The position numbers and the translations under genes were made by a program. From assembly GCA_948144175.1 (NCBI GenBank), contig CANXME010000425.1:36745-100744 (forward strand): a stretch of 64,000 bases of DNA. Direction: 5' to 3'. The DNA is from Closterium sp. NIES-65 (taxonomy: Eukaryota > Streptophyta > Zygnematophyceae > Desmidiales > Closteriaceae). Under the pieces are notes generated by a model. That model worked only from the letters and a program-made list of their open reading frames with translations. It did not search any database and was not told where the DNA came from. Of this stretch, positions 1 to 10,352 are shown one piece after another. Positions within the stretch are counted from its first letter, which is position 1; the number at the start of each line of letters is the position of its first letter.

Positions 1-811
1 TGCGACTGGACAGGCGGTGGACACTATAAGGAAGGAGCACGACTAGTAGAAGGCGGGAGACCAAGAACTTGCTGAAGGAGCGGAACGTAGTACGACCGCG
101 GCCGCGCAGCGCCTCCAGAACTAGTAGGGACAGCACCAACACCCCCAGTGTTAGCTCCAACTCAAACAGCACTAACAGATCCAGCAGCACCTCCAGCAGC
201 ACCAGTAGCGCCAACTCCAGCACCCACAGGAGCACCGGCTCCAGCAGCACCTCCAGCTCCAGCACCTCCAGCACCTTCAGCTCCAGCAGGGCCACCAGAA
301 GCCCCAGCAGCCCCAGTAGCGCCAGCTCGAGTACCTCCAGCAGCACCTGCTCCAGCACCTCCAGCAGCTCCAGCTCTAGCTCCAGCAGCATCACCAGGCC
401 CAGTAGCTCTTGTACCTCCAGTACGAGCACCTCCGAGACCAGTGGCTCCAGAACCCCAAGCAACTCCAGCAGCAGCAGGATCTCCAGCGCCCGTAGCACC
501 ACCAGCTCCAGCAGCACGGCTCTAGCGCCGAGAAAACCACTCGCGCAGCTGCTGTGGAGAGAGTGGCTCACGTCCAGCCGAAGCACCCAAGGGACCTTCA
601 GACTCAACACCTCCAGACTCCACACGCACAGGCTCAGCACCCTCAGGCTCCGCACCTCCAGACTCAGCAACCCCAGGCTGAGCGCTCCGAGGCTCGGCAC
701 CCCTAGGCTCAGCACCCTCAGACTCAACACCCCCAGAATCAGCACCTACAGGCTCCGCACACTCAGGATCAGCACCACCAGACCCGGCACCCGCAGGCTC
801 AGCACCCCTAG
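1..811 (-). pseudogene. Element A integrase-RT linker, GAEPGG-type repeats
   Basis: The minus strand encodes a low-complexity linker between integrase and RT: degenerate GAEP/GADSGG units at about 560-806, then a conserved patch (REPLSPQQLREWF) near 525-560, then Ala/Gly/Pro-rich sequence to the window edge. The DNA behind it is a degenerate 15-bp minisatellite (GGTGCTGAGCCTGGG-like). A long Ser/Thr-rich frame on the plus strand is only the shadow of this repeat. No catalytic residues are expected here. Confidence 0.8.
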
Positions 812-1179
812 TGTGAGGATCTAGGATCGAGCTCAGAAAAGAGAATGTGAATTGAATGATCACCTGGGTACAATACGAGGCTATATATAGGCTCGACACA
901 CGGCCCCGTAACCAGGTGTTACGCGAAGGTTCCGCGGGTCGCGAAGCGTCCCGAACAGATCCTACCCGAATTCGGTAGAAGGCAATTCGGTGGCAACCGA
1001 AAAGCCAGAATTCGATGCACGCAACCTAGCTCGGTGCTATAACTATAATAAAATATAGGAAAGCACCTAGCCTAGAAAATCAAGCAATTCATGCATGCAT
1101 ATAATTATCCTATGCTAGAAATAGCATGGTAAAGTAAAGGCAAGCAAGCATAGCTGGCATAAGCCGTCGTACTTTCACA
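812..1179 (-). mobile_element. Solo Ty3/gypsy LTR inside element A
   Basis: A 368-bp LTR bounded by TGTGA...TCACA ends and flanked by a perfect 5-bp duplication CCTAG (807-811 and 1180-1184). It closely matches the 5' LTR of the gypsy element at 51576-51944, including the TATA-like run CCTATATATAG and the AT-rich centre. No internal sequence remains, so unequal LTR recombination is the simplest explanation. It lies in the same orientation and almost the same coding position as the gypsy insertion in element E. Confidence 0.93.
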
Positions 1180-1184
1180 CCTAG

Positions 1185-2830
1185 CAGCACCAGAGTCAAC
1201 AGCTACCTCGACAGGCTCGACTGCGTCTACCTGGGACACATCTGAGGGGGCACGACCTTGAGGGGGGAGGGGGTCTACTGGGGGAGGACCTGGCACGAGG
1301 AAGAGCGGTGAGGGGGGGGAGGGGGGCAGTGCGGTAGGGAAAGAGACGGTAGTAAGGAAGCGACTTGTCAAACGTGACGTCCTGAGAGGACAGAACACGG
1401 CGCGAGGTGGGGTGGTAAAACTGCCAACCAGGCGCGTCAGGGGGGACGCCAAGGAAGACGCAGGGAATAGCACGGGAGGACAGCTTGTCAGCAGACAAGT
1501 CGCCGACGAAAGCTCGAGATCCCCAGACACGGAACGCAGACGCATCGCCAACCTTCCCCGTCCACCGCAGAGTAGGTGTGGTCTCCGGCATGGAGACGCG
1601 GGGCTAGAGGTTCAGCTGATGTGCAGCGTAGTGAACCGCGAATGGCCACAGAAAATGGGGAGCAGCCGCATGGATCATGGACATACGAGCGACGTCCATG
1701 ACCATGCCAATGCGGCGCTCAGCAATCCCATTTTGCTGCGAAGAGGCTGGAAGCGTGAATGTCTGGCGGATGCCCTCCGCACGACAGAAGGCTCGCAAAA
1801 GGTCGGAGGAAAACTTACCACCTCTGTCAGAGTGCAGATGCAGAACAGGAAGGTCCGAGCCGAAACTCTAGCTGAGCTGACGACGGGCATTGCGGATCCA
1901 GTCGATCAGCACCTAAATGACCTCACCCTTGCGGAGCAAGGAGAAGACGGTGGTGTTACGCGAGTAGTCGTCAACGACCAGCAGAAAGTAGCGCTCGTGA
2001 CCCTCTCCACGGATGCGGGCGGGGCCCCACACGTCCATGTGAAGAGTCTACAGGGGAGCCTCCGTCGGAGCGAACTTGGAGGAGTGAAGAGCGGCGCGCT
2101 GCCGCCCCTCGACGCAAGGAACACAGGTAGGGGCAGGCCCCGGAGGAAGGGGAGGGAGCGACCAAGGAAGACCAGTAACAAGGACACGAGAGGCCATGCC
2201 TCGGAGACGAGTGAAGGAGGGGTGACCAAGACGGTGGTGCGAGAGGAGAGTCTCGTGAGACAGGAGGCGACACGAGCAGGGGGCAGACTCAGGACCAGAC
2301 CGGGACGCTGCATCAAACACCTGACCCGATGCGGCTACCTGACCAGACTCAGCAACCGGAGGAGACACTGTAGTCAGGGTGTACAGGCTCGACCCAGACT
2401 GACGGGTGAACGTGGCCAGGTGCCGGCCCGTCCGAGTACACGAACACTGGGTCACCCGCTGACCTCCATGAGTGAATTGGTCAACCCACGCGTCGTGAAG
2501 ATCAGCTCCACTCACCAAGTTCGTGGAGAACGAGGGGAGGTGGAGGCCATACAGAGAGCCAGACGGGGACCGCCAGACACGGCAGAACCATGGAGGAGTG
2601 TGCAAGGACCGGACCCCCAGAGGGGTCAGCCAGAGAGACTGCCACTGGCCGACTGAGCGGCGAGAGTGTGGTGCAGTCACGAAAGAAGGACCGGGAAGCA
2701 CCCGAGTCAAGGGTGAAAGTGTGTAAGACCTGAGCCGACGAGGTACCTCAGATAGCAGTCTCACCAGCACCTGGAGCAGCAGACTCACTAGCACCTAGAG
2801 CAGCAGCCTCAATGCCCGGGTCGGGCGGAA
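1185..2830 (-). pseudogene. Element A protease-integrase remnant
   Basis: Minus-strand copia protease and integrase in pieces. The protease active site DSGAS followed by RSFFRD is near 2700. Integrase has the zinc-binding HRLGHP and CVPC motifs (about 2150-2270), MDVWGP with the first catalytic Asp (about 2030), and QQNGIAER with the catalytic Glu (about 1730). Downstream come the conserved FRVWGSRAF and CVFLG blocks. A CAG-to-TAG stop just upstream of the first catalytic Asp (2048) and several frame changes inactivate it. The solo gypsy LTR follows directly. Confidence 0.85.
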
Positions 2831-3751
2831 CACACAGGTAACGGTCACCCTCAGCACTAGTAGACACAGCATACATAGCAGCAAGGATAGCATCATAATC
2901 AAGATCAAAGATAGCAACCCCCGACTTAAGCAGATCACCCCACCAAGGGAGCTCAGTGGCGTCAGGAAACTGTGCACGCCAAGCGTCAGTCAGGCGGCTG
3001 AAAGAGCGGTGCGTGGCGTGCGGCCCTCCGCACGTCTCCCCACTGCGCTCCCCAGTGCGGAGAACGTAAGCACAGGGACCAGCACCCCCAGACCTCCCAC
3101 GCCCAGTGTACCACTCACAAAGCTGCTGGGGCGACAGGGTCTCACGAGAATGCTGCTACTGCTGCTGGCGCTGGCCACCACCAAAGCCTCCCCGCTGCAC
3201 AGAGCCACCCTGACCAGCACCACTGCCGCCGCCACCCCCACTGCCGCTGCCGCCGCCGCCTCCACCTCCACCACCGCCACCAACGCCCCCACTCCCGCCA
3301 CCACCCCCACCTCCACCCCCACCCCCTCCGCCGCCTCCACCGCCACCACCGCCGCCCCCGCCATCTCCTCCAGCACCATTGCCCCCCTTGCTCCTGCCGC
3401 TGCGGCGCCTCCCACTAGGAGCAGACGCAACGCCGACCGACTCGGTGCCAACGAGGTTGACAGCAGCACCAGAGGCAACAGAGGGCAAAACGGGGACGGG
3501 GGAGCACCCCTCAAAGAAAGGGGCACGAGGGTTACCACAAGAGGCTCCTACAGCTGCACGGAGGTGCTCCTCGAGGAGGTCAACGGTGAGCGTGGTGGGG
3601 CAAAGGGAGAGAAAGTGATCCCTAACCGAGCGAAGGGAGTCAGGGAGCCAGGTGACGAGGTAGTTGAGAGTGATGTACATAGGGGGGGGGGGGGGGGGGG
3701 GTCTTCGCGCAGAACTCGGCAGGAAGCGCAGTGCGGTAGCGGGTGTGCGGA
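2831..3751 (-). pseudogene. Element A gag, C-terminal part
   Basis: This is the continuation of the element A gag after B split it. It shows YITLNYLVTWLPDSLRSVRDHF, TLTVDLLEEHLRAA, FFEGCSP, then a poly-glycine tract encoded at about 3190-3400 and a zinc-finger-like motif near 3010-3090 whose last Cys is replaced by Ser. A long plus-strand G run (about 3680-3702) marks a homopolymer in the gag codons just before the conserved MYITL. About 7 bp relative to other copies are missing next to the B insertion site. Confidence 0.82.
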
Positions 3752-3756
3752 GGTGC

Positions 3757-3859
3757 TATGAATGAAGTGAGTACAAATAGGAAACCCTAATTAGGTTGTA
3801 CCCCCTATGGGATACCCCACTATAGCCTACACAAGTAAGTAAGCTATAATGTTCTGACA
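3757..3859 (-). repeat. Element B 3' LTR, shortened
   Basis: In element orientation it starts TGTCAGAACATTATAGC at 3859 and stops after TTCATTCATA at 3757. About 30 bp that end the 5' copy (through TTCTTCTCA) are missing, yet the GGTGC duplication abuts the shortened end. Confidence 0.9.
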
Positions 3860-4072
3860 CACCCCCATAGGCAAAGTGGGGGAGAACAAGGGGCCACAAG
3901 ACCAGTCAAGCAAAGCAAGGCAAAGCTCAGGGTGGATCACAAAGTCACCACACATTCCGAGCACAAGTTCAAAGGCCAGAAGGCCAGTTCACATGAAAGA
4001 TCACATATATAGGTATACAAAAGGCTAAGCAAGCAAGAGCAAGAGTATATATATGTGACAGTACAAGCAAGG
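3860..4072 (-). other. Element B 3' untranslated region and polypurine tract
   Basis: This runs from the RNase H stop to the 3' LTR. It holds a TTTGC-type short repeat (as GCAAAGCAAGG on the plus strand), AT-rich TATATA stretches and, directly against the LTR, CTATGGGGGTG, which fits a polypurine tract for plus-strand priming. The same segment is found before the 3' LTRs of C, F, G, I and M. Confidence 0.8.
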
Positions 4073-5640
4073 TCAAGAAGTAAGCAAGTGAGGCAAGATA
4101 GGCACAAGGCCCAACTGAGTGCAGAAGCGCTGATGATCACAAGGCGCAAGTGCCTTGGTGAAGACATCAGCAGTGTTGGCCTCAGAGTCCACGTACGCAA
4201 GCCGCAACTGTCCACGCTGCTGCAGCTCACGCGCAAGAAAGTAGCGAAGAGCAATGTGCTTTGTCCTGTGCTCCAGTCGCTGCTCTCGACACAAGGCCAG
4301 CATGGCCTTGTTGTCTACGTACAAGACTGGAGGAGAACAAGGCGGCTCTCCAAGGTCGGTCAGCAGGTAGGTGAGCCAGCAAAGCTCCTGTGCAGCCATA
4401 GCCCCGGCGTAGATCTCAGCCTCACAACTGGAGCCAAGAACAGAAGACGAGCGGGTAGCCCGCCACGAAACAGAGCCGGAACCAAGACTGAAAGTGTAAC
4501 CCTGTGACGACCGCTCCGTAGCCTGGTCGTCAGCCCAAGAAGCGTCCGCGTGCCCAGTAAGGACCACTGGATGCGTCCTCCAAGCACTAGCCCCATGCCC
4601 GACGTACTGCACAAGTAGCGCAACACCCTCTTCGTTGCAGCCATGTGCTCTGGTCGGTGTCTCCCAGGAGCAACAAAACGTCCAAGAATGCTAAGAGGGT
4701 ATGCAAGGTCAGGTCGTGTGCAGGTCATCAGGTACATGAGGCAGCCGACAAGCTCTGGATACGGGCCACTCGACTCTACGGACTCATCCGAAGGCAGAGC
4801 TGAGAGCGAGTGGCGAGTAGGCAGAGGAGTGGCCTGAGGCGAGGAGTACGTGAAGCCGAAGCGCTGAAGGACCTGATGCACCATATGTGACTGAGTCAGG
4901 GTGATGGTGCGGCGTGCTCTGTCCCGGGTGATCTGCAAGCCAAGGTAGCTGCGCACCTCACCCAGGTCAGTGCACGTGTGTCTCTTCTGTAGCTCGGACT
5001 TCACGTAGGCGAGTCCAGCAGTGTCAGCAGTGGCAAAGACCAAGTCGTCGACATACACGAGGATGTAGAACGGCGGCAGGGAGGTGTCGGTGCGCAGAAA
5101 CAGCGACGAGTCGGCAAGAGAAGGAGCAAACCCAAGTGCCGCCAGCGTAGTCCTCAGTGTGTCGTGCCACTCACGTGACGCCTGGCGGAGACCGTAGAGT
5201 GGACTCCGGAGACTCCACTGGGTACCAGGAGGGAAAGACCCAGTGAAGCCAGGTGGGCGGCGCAGCCAGATCTCCTCGTGCAGGCTGCCCTGCAAGAAAG
5301 CAGTGCTGAAGTCGAGAGAGTGCAGCTCATAGTCACGGTGAGCAGCTATGTGCAGCAGTACCCGAAGAGTGGTCATCTTCGGGGTCGGGGAGAAGGTCTG
5401 AAAGTAGTCAACTCCCTGCCGCTGACTGAAACCACGAGCCACGTAATGCGCCTTGAAGACAGGCAGAGAACCCGGCGGCCGCTTCACCCTGAAGATCCAC
5501 ATGCCACTGACGATGTTTGCCCCAGGAGGGGGGACAGCGTCAACGTAGGTGCCTGTGGACTTCCAGGAAGCCATCTCAGCATCCATAGCTGCCTGCCACT
5601 TAGAGGAGTAGGGACCCTCTATCACCTCCAGTAGCTCCAA
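4073..5640 (-). pseudogene. Element B reverse transcriptase-RNase H remnant
   Basis: Copia RT and RNase H on the minus strand. RT begins around EGPYSSKWQAAMDAEMASW (about 5560-5620), carries motif A SLDFSTAFLQGS with its catalytic Asp and the YVDDLVFA box (about 5040-5065), and continues to GCLMYLMTCTRPDLAYPLSIL. RNase H contains ADASWADDQ, SSCEAEIYAG and DNKAMLALC. A frameshift around 4580-4600 splits RT from RNase H and another in the linker splits it from integrase. The last codons are LLTS then TGA, as in sister copies. Catalytic residues are present but the reading frame is broken. Confidence 0.88.
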
Positions 5641-6198
5641 AACCCCCAGCAGCACCTCCAGCAGCTCCAGAACCTCCAGCAGCACCAGGAGCACCGCCAG
5701 CCGGACCGCAAGTGGTAGTCTGAGCGCCAACACCCTCAGCAGCACCAGCTCCAGTCGAACCCGCAGGCCCAGCAGCTCCAGTACCCTCAGGACCAGCACC
5801 TCCGGGACCTGCGACAGTAGCACCCTCAGTAGCCGACGAACCTCCAGCACCAGCAGCATGGCTCCAGCGCCTGGCAAACCACTCGCGCAGCTCCTGTGGA
5901 GAGAGTGGCTCCCGGCGAGACGAAGCACCAGGAGAACCTCCAGGCTCAGCACCCCTAGGCTCAGCACCCCCAGGCTCAGTACCCCCAGGCTCAGCACCCC
6001 CAGGCTCCGCAACCCCAGGCTCAGCACCCCCAGGCTCAGCACCCCCAGGCTCAGCACCCCCAGACTCCGCACCCCCAGGCCCAGCATCCCCAGGCTCTGC
6101 ACCCTTAGCAGCACCAGAGTCACCAGTGACCTCGACAGGCTCGACTGCGTCTACCTGGGACACACCTGAAGGGGCAGGACCCTGAGGGGGGAGGGGGT
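5641..6198 (-). repeat. Element B GAEPGG minisatellite linker
   Basis: About nine near-perfect 15-bp units (GGTGCTGAGCCTGGG on the coding strand, about 5940-6110), encoding GAEPG repeats between integrase and RT. They are followed by a Ser/Ala/Gly-rich segment with REPLSPQELREWFARRW. The integrase and RT frames do not agree across this segment, so slippage in it probably broke the polyprotein. Confidence 0.85.
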
Positions 6199-7321
6199 CT
6201 ACCGGGGGGGGACCTGGGACAAGAAAGAGTGGGGGCGGGGGGAGGGACGGAGTGCGGTAGGGGAAGAGGCGGTAGTAGGGTACCGACTCGTCAAACGTGA
6301 CGTCCTGGGAGGACAGAACACGGCGAGAGGTGGGGTGGTAGAACTGCCACCCAGGGGCTTCGGAGGGGAACCCCAGGAAGACGCAGGGAGCAGTGCAAGG
6401 GGACAGCTTGTCCGCAGACAAGTCGCGGACAAACGCTCGAGATCCCCAGACCCGGAACGCCGATGCATCGCCAACCTTCCCCGTCCACAGCAGGGCTGGG
6501 GAGGTCTCCGGCCTGGAGACCCTGGGGTGGAGGCTGATCTGATGCGTCGCGTACCTGACTGCAAACGGCCACAGAAAATGGGGGGCAGCCGCATGCATCA
6601 TAGACGTACGAGCGACGCCGATAACCATGCCAATGCGGCGCTCTGCAATCCCATTTTGCTGCGGTGAGTCCGGAAGCATGAAGGTCTGACGGATGCCTCG
6701 CACACGACAGTAGGCACGTAGAAGGCCAGAGGAGAACTCTCCGCCTCTGTCCGAGTGCAGACGCAAAACACGAAGGTCCAAGCCAAAGCTCTGCCTGAGC
6801 TGGAGACGAGCTGCGCGGATCCAGTCGATCAGCACCGCAGTGACATCACCCTTGCTGCGCAAGGGGAAGACTGTGGTGTAACGCGAGTAGTCGTCAACAA
6901 CGAGCAGGAAGTAGCGCTCCTGACCCTGTCCACGGACGCGGGCTGGGCCCTACACGTCCATGTGAAGCGTCTGCAACGGGGCCTCTGTCGGAGGAAACTG
7001 GGAGGAGTGAGGGGCAGCACGCTGGCGCCCCTCGACACAGGGGACACAGGCAGGGCCAGGGCCTTGAGGAAGGGGAGGGAAGGACCGGGGGAGACCAGAC
7101 ACAAGAAGACGGGAGGCCATGTCTCTGAGACGAAGCAGAGAGGGGTGGCCAAGGCGGTAGTGCCAGAGGAGGGTCTCGTGAGACAGACGGTGACACGAAC
7201 AGGGGGCAGACTCAGGACCAGACCTGGACGCTGCAGCAAACACCTGACCAGAAGAAGGGACCCTACCAGACGCAGCACCTGGAGGAGAAGCAGTGGTCAG
7301 TGTGTACAGGCTCGACCCTGG
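6199..7321 (-). pseudogene. Element B integrase remnant
   Basis: The zinc-binding part (HYRLGHP, CVPC) lies at about 7020-7160. MDV with the first catalytic Asp (about 6955) is followed immediately by TAG in place of the Trp codon of MDVWGP. The downstream frame resumes with RSKGDVTAVL, LHSDRGGEF (second Asp, about 6735) and QQNGIAER (Glu, about 6635), then FRVWGSRAF and CVFLGF. The missing DDYSRYT stretch is present but around a stop. It would have joined cDNA to the genome; here it is inactive. Confidence 0.87.
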
Positions 7322-9223
7322 CTAACGTGTAAACGTAGCTAGGTGGCGACATGTGCTAGCCTCTGTGCAGTGCGTCACCCGCTGACGAGCAGGAGTGAAC
7401 TGGTGGACACCCGCATCCTGGAGGTCAGCACCACTCACCAGGTTCGTAGAGAACGAGGGGAGGTAGAGACCAGACAGGGTGCTAGAGGGGGCCACCGGAC
7501 ACGGGAGGACTGTGGAGAAGTGAGATAGGACAGGACCCCCAGAGGGGTCAGCCAGGGACATCGCAACCGGCCGACTAAGCGGCGTGAGTGTGGTGCGGTC
7601 CCGAAAGAAGGAGCGAGACGCCCCAGACTCAAGGGTGAAGGTGTGGGAGGCCGAAGCCGACGCAGTACCTGAGAGCGCAGACTCACTAGCACCTGAGAGT
7701 GCAGACTCACCAGTACCTGAGAGCACAGACGCACTAGCACCTAGAGCAGTAGCCTCACTAGCACCTAGAGCAGTAGTACCAATGCCCGGGTCGGGCGGGA
7801 AACACCGGTAACAGTCACCCTCATCACTAACAGTCACAGCAAACATGGCAGCAAGGATAGCATCAAAGTCAAGATCAAAGATAGCTACACCAGCCCTAGA
7901 CAGCTCTCCCCAGCGGGGGATCTCAGAGGCCTTCGGAAACTTCTGGAGCCAAGCGTCCGTCAGGCGGCCAAAGCAGCGCTGGGCGGTGTGGGTGCCCCCA
8001 CACTGCTCACCTGCGCGGTCGCCGGTGCGAAGGACGTAGGTGCAGGGACCAAACGCCCCACCACGCTGACGCTGCGAGTACCACTCACGGAGCTGCTGAG
8101 GGGCGGGGACGTCGCGAGAGCGCTGCTGCTGCTGCTGCTGCTGGCGCTGACCACCCCCAGTGCTGCTCCGCTGGGACGAGCCACTCCGACCACCTCCACC
8201 ACCGCCACTCCCGCCCCCTCCTCCACCGCCGCCACCGCCACCCCCGCCTCCGCTGCTCCCACCGCCACCTCCGCCGCCACCTCCGCCGCCACCTCCGCCT
8301 CCACTGCCGCCACTAGTACCTCCACCCCCGCCACCACCTCCACCGCCACCCCCACTCCCCCCGCCGCCCCCACCTCCTCCGCCACCGCCACCGCTAGCTC
8401 CACCCGCTCCTTTGCCCCCCTTGCCCTTGCCAGAGCGGCGCCTACCGCTGGGGGCAGACGCCGCACCGACCGACTCTAGACCAACGAGGTCGGCCGCAGC
8501 AGTAGAGGCGACAGAGGGTAATAGGGGGGAAGGAGAACACCCCTCAAAGATGGGGGTGCGAGGGTCACAACGAGAGGCCCCTACAGCGACTATGCTCTTC
8601 TCGGCCGCTAGCAGGGACTTCTCGAGGAGGTCGACAGTCAGGGTGGTGGGACAGACCGAGAGAAACTGGTCCCTAACTACACGAAGGGACTCAGGGAGAC
8701 GGGTGACTAGAAAGTAGAGGGTGATGTACATGGGAGGGGGGTTTGTGGCGCAGAAGTCAGCAGGAAGCGCAGCTCAGTAGCGAGTGTCACTAGCGCGGAG
8801 GTGGGTAAAGAGGTCAGCGACTGTGGGAAAGGCAGCAAGGTCAGGGAAGAGGTACGGTAGCATGAGGCGGCTCAGTGCAGCAGAGGAAGGGGAGGAGTAG
8901 CGCGCAACTACAGCGTCGTACAAGGTCTGAGCACTCTTGTATTGACTAAAGTGTGCACGCTCAGAGGTAGGGAGGTGGCGACGCACAGCAAGACGTGCAG
9001 CAGCATCGGGTGTGGCCCACTTGGAGCGAACAGTGGGGTCAGCATCAGCAGGAGGGGCAGGGACAGCGCCAGAGGCAAAGTCAAAGAGAGAAATGTCATC
9101 TACCGAATCGCACTGCAAGTATAGCTGCAGGTCGTCGACCCAGACCTCAAAGTCAATGGCGCAACCCTTAGCGTCAAAAGCCAGGACACTAGGGGTGGCC
9201 AAGACAGCAGTCGACAGTCTCAC
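7322..9223 (-). pseudogene. Element B gag-protease remnant
   Basis: The gag N-terminus resembles LATPSVLAFDAKGCAIDFEVWVDDLQLYLQC, but the family start codon ATG reads TTG here (9200-9202); an upstream in-frame ATG at 9223 could serve. Further on come YITLYFLVTRLPESLRVV, a poly-glycine tract (about 8180-8400), the C-x13-C-x3-H-x4-C motif (about 7970-8045) and the protease site ESGAS near 7625, where the usual active-site Asp reads Glu in the translated frame. A stop at SDTRY (8774) splits gag, and CAG-to-TAG at 7322 ends the frame before integrase. Confidence 0.85.
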
Positions 9224-10168
9224 TAGACAGGACAGCAGCTCGGCTCCTCAGGCGGCTCGGGCAGCTCAGCAGCACAGCAACACGGCAACACAGCAGCTCT
9301 GCCTGCCCAGTAGCAACAGCAGCCCCACAGGACCAGCAGCTCGGCTCCTCAGGCGGCTCGGGCAGCTCGGCGGCTCGGGCGGCTCGGGCGGCTCGGGCGG
9401 CTCGGGCAGCTCGGCGGCACAGGCGGCTTGGGCGGCTCAGCTCCTCAGCTGCGTAGGCGGCTCGGGCGGCTCGGGTGCCGCGGGTGGCACGGGCGGCTCG
9501 GGCGTCGAAGGGCCGGGACGGCATGGCGCGAGGGCGGCTGGGAGCGGGGCCGGGGCGGGCGGCTCACTGGTGGCTCGGGGCCGGGACGGGCGGCTCACGG
9601 GCGGCTCACGAGCGGCTCACGGGCGGCTCATGGGCGGCTCACGGGCGGCTTCCGGGCGGCTCATGGGCGGCTCACGGGCGGCGCTTCGGGCGGCTAAGGG
9701 CGGCGCACGGGCGGCGTGGTGCCTGAGGGGCGGCGCGTGGACAGCCTGGGGCCTGGCGGGCGGCACGCGGGCGGCTAAGGGCGGCGCGCGGACGGCGCGC
9801 GGGCGGCCTGGGGCCTGGCGGGCGGCGCGCGGGCGGCTAGGGGCGGCGCGCGGGCTGCGTGGGGCCTGGCGTGGGGCCTGACGGGCGGTGCGTGGGCGGC
9901 CTGGGACCTGGTGGGCGGCGCGCGGGCTGCTTAGGGCGGCGCGCGGGCTGCTAAGGGCGGCGCGCGGGCTGCTAAGTGCGGCGCGCGGGCTGCTAAGGGC
10001 GGCGCGCGGGCTGCACGGGGCCTGGACGGGCGGCGTGCGAGTGTCTAGGGCGGCACGCTGGCGGCGTGAGGCCTGAACGGGCGGCGCACGGGCGGCTAAG
10101 GGCCGGTCGACAGAGGTAAGAGAGAGCCCGGAGCGCGCTCCGAACAGAAAAAAAAAGTTCGAAGTAGT
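9224..10168 (-). repeat. Element B GC-rich minisatellite leader
   Basis: An untranslated leader between primer-binding site and gag. It is built of degenerate CGGCTCGGG, GGCGGCTCACGG and GGCGGCGCGCGGGCTGCTAAG units (plus strand), several arrayed in tandem (about 9360-9420, 9590-9680, 9920-10010). Long open frames on both strands are by-products of the missing A/T. I see no conserved protein. Other copies have an equally GC-rich leader with different repeat units. Confidence 0.85.
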
Positions 10169-10214
10169 GGTGGGCCCTAAGCACAGTTCCCATAGGGGAA
10201 CCTGCTCGATACCA
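10169..10214 (-). promoter_or_regulatory. Element B primer-binding site, adjacent hairpin and GGGCCCACC motif
   Basis: In element orientation: TGGTATCGAGCAGGTT directly after the 5' LTR (primer-binding site, similar to the complement of initiator tRNA-Met). Next is a hairpin with arms GTTCCC and GGGAAC (10196-10201 and 10186-10191), then GGGCCCACC (10169-10177). The same order occurs in A, C, D, E, F and I. Confidence 0.8.
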
Positions 10215-10347
10215 TGAGAAGAATAGAACGAGAAATGAATGAACTATGAACGAAGTGAGTACAAATAAGAAACCCTAATTAGGTTGTACCCCCTATGGGA
10301 TACCCCACTATAGCCTACACAAGTAAGTAAGCTATAATGTTCTGACA
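10215..10347 (-). repeat. Element B 5' LTR
   Basis: A 133-bp LTR starting TGTCAGAACATTATAGC and ending TTCTTCTCA. It contains the conserved hairpin GTATCCC-ATAG-GGGGTAC near its middle. It is followed by the primer-binding site and flanked outside by GGTGC. Confidence 0.93.
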
Positions 10348-10352
10348 GGTGC

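Larger units (their letters stand above)
3757..10347 (-). mobile_element. Element B: copia retrotransposon nested in element A gag
   Basis: A complete but decayed minus-strand copia. The 5' LTR is 10215-10347 and the 3' LTR 3757-3859. It is flanked by a perfect 5-bp duplication GGTGC (3752-3756 and 10348-10352), so it entered A's gag near the codons for ITHLR. In the overlapping part the two LTRs differ at 2 of 103 positions by eye, implying a fairly recent insertion. The 3' LTR lacks about 30 bp of its outer end although the duplication is intact. Stops and frameshifts are listed under its genes. Confidence 0.95.

Noticed and set aside
69..824. Long Ser/Thr-rich open frame on the plus strand
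   Set aside because: It is the antisense shadow of the GAEPGG-type linker repeat of element A; it crosses into the solo gypsy LTR and has no domain.
8160..8717. Long poly-proline open frame (similar frames at 25580-26218, 31662-32207 and 58681-59160)
   Set aside because: Reverse reading of the gag poly-glycine codons; appears in each copy at the same place and is not conserved as protein.
9012..9881. 289-codon Gly/Ala-rich open frame in the leader of element B
   Set aside because: GC-rich minisatellite without stop codons; antisense to gag at its start, no start context shared with other copies.
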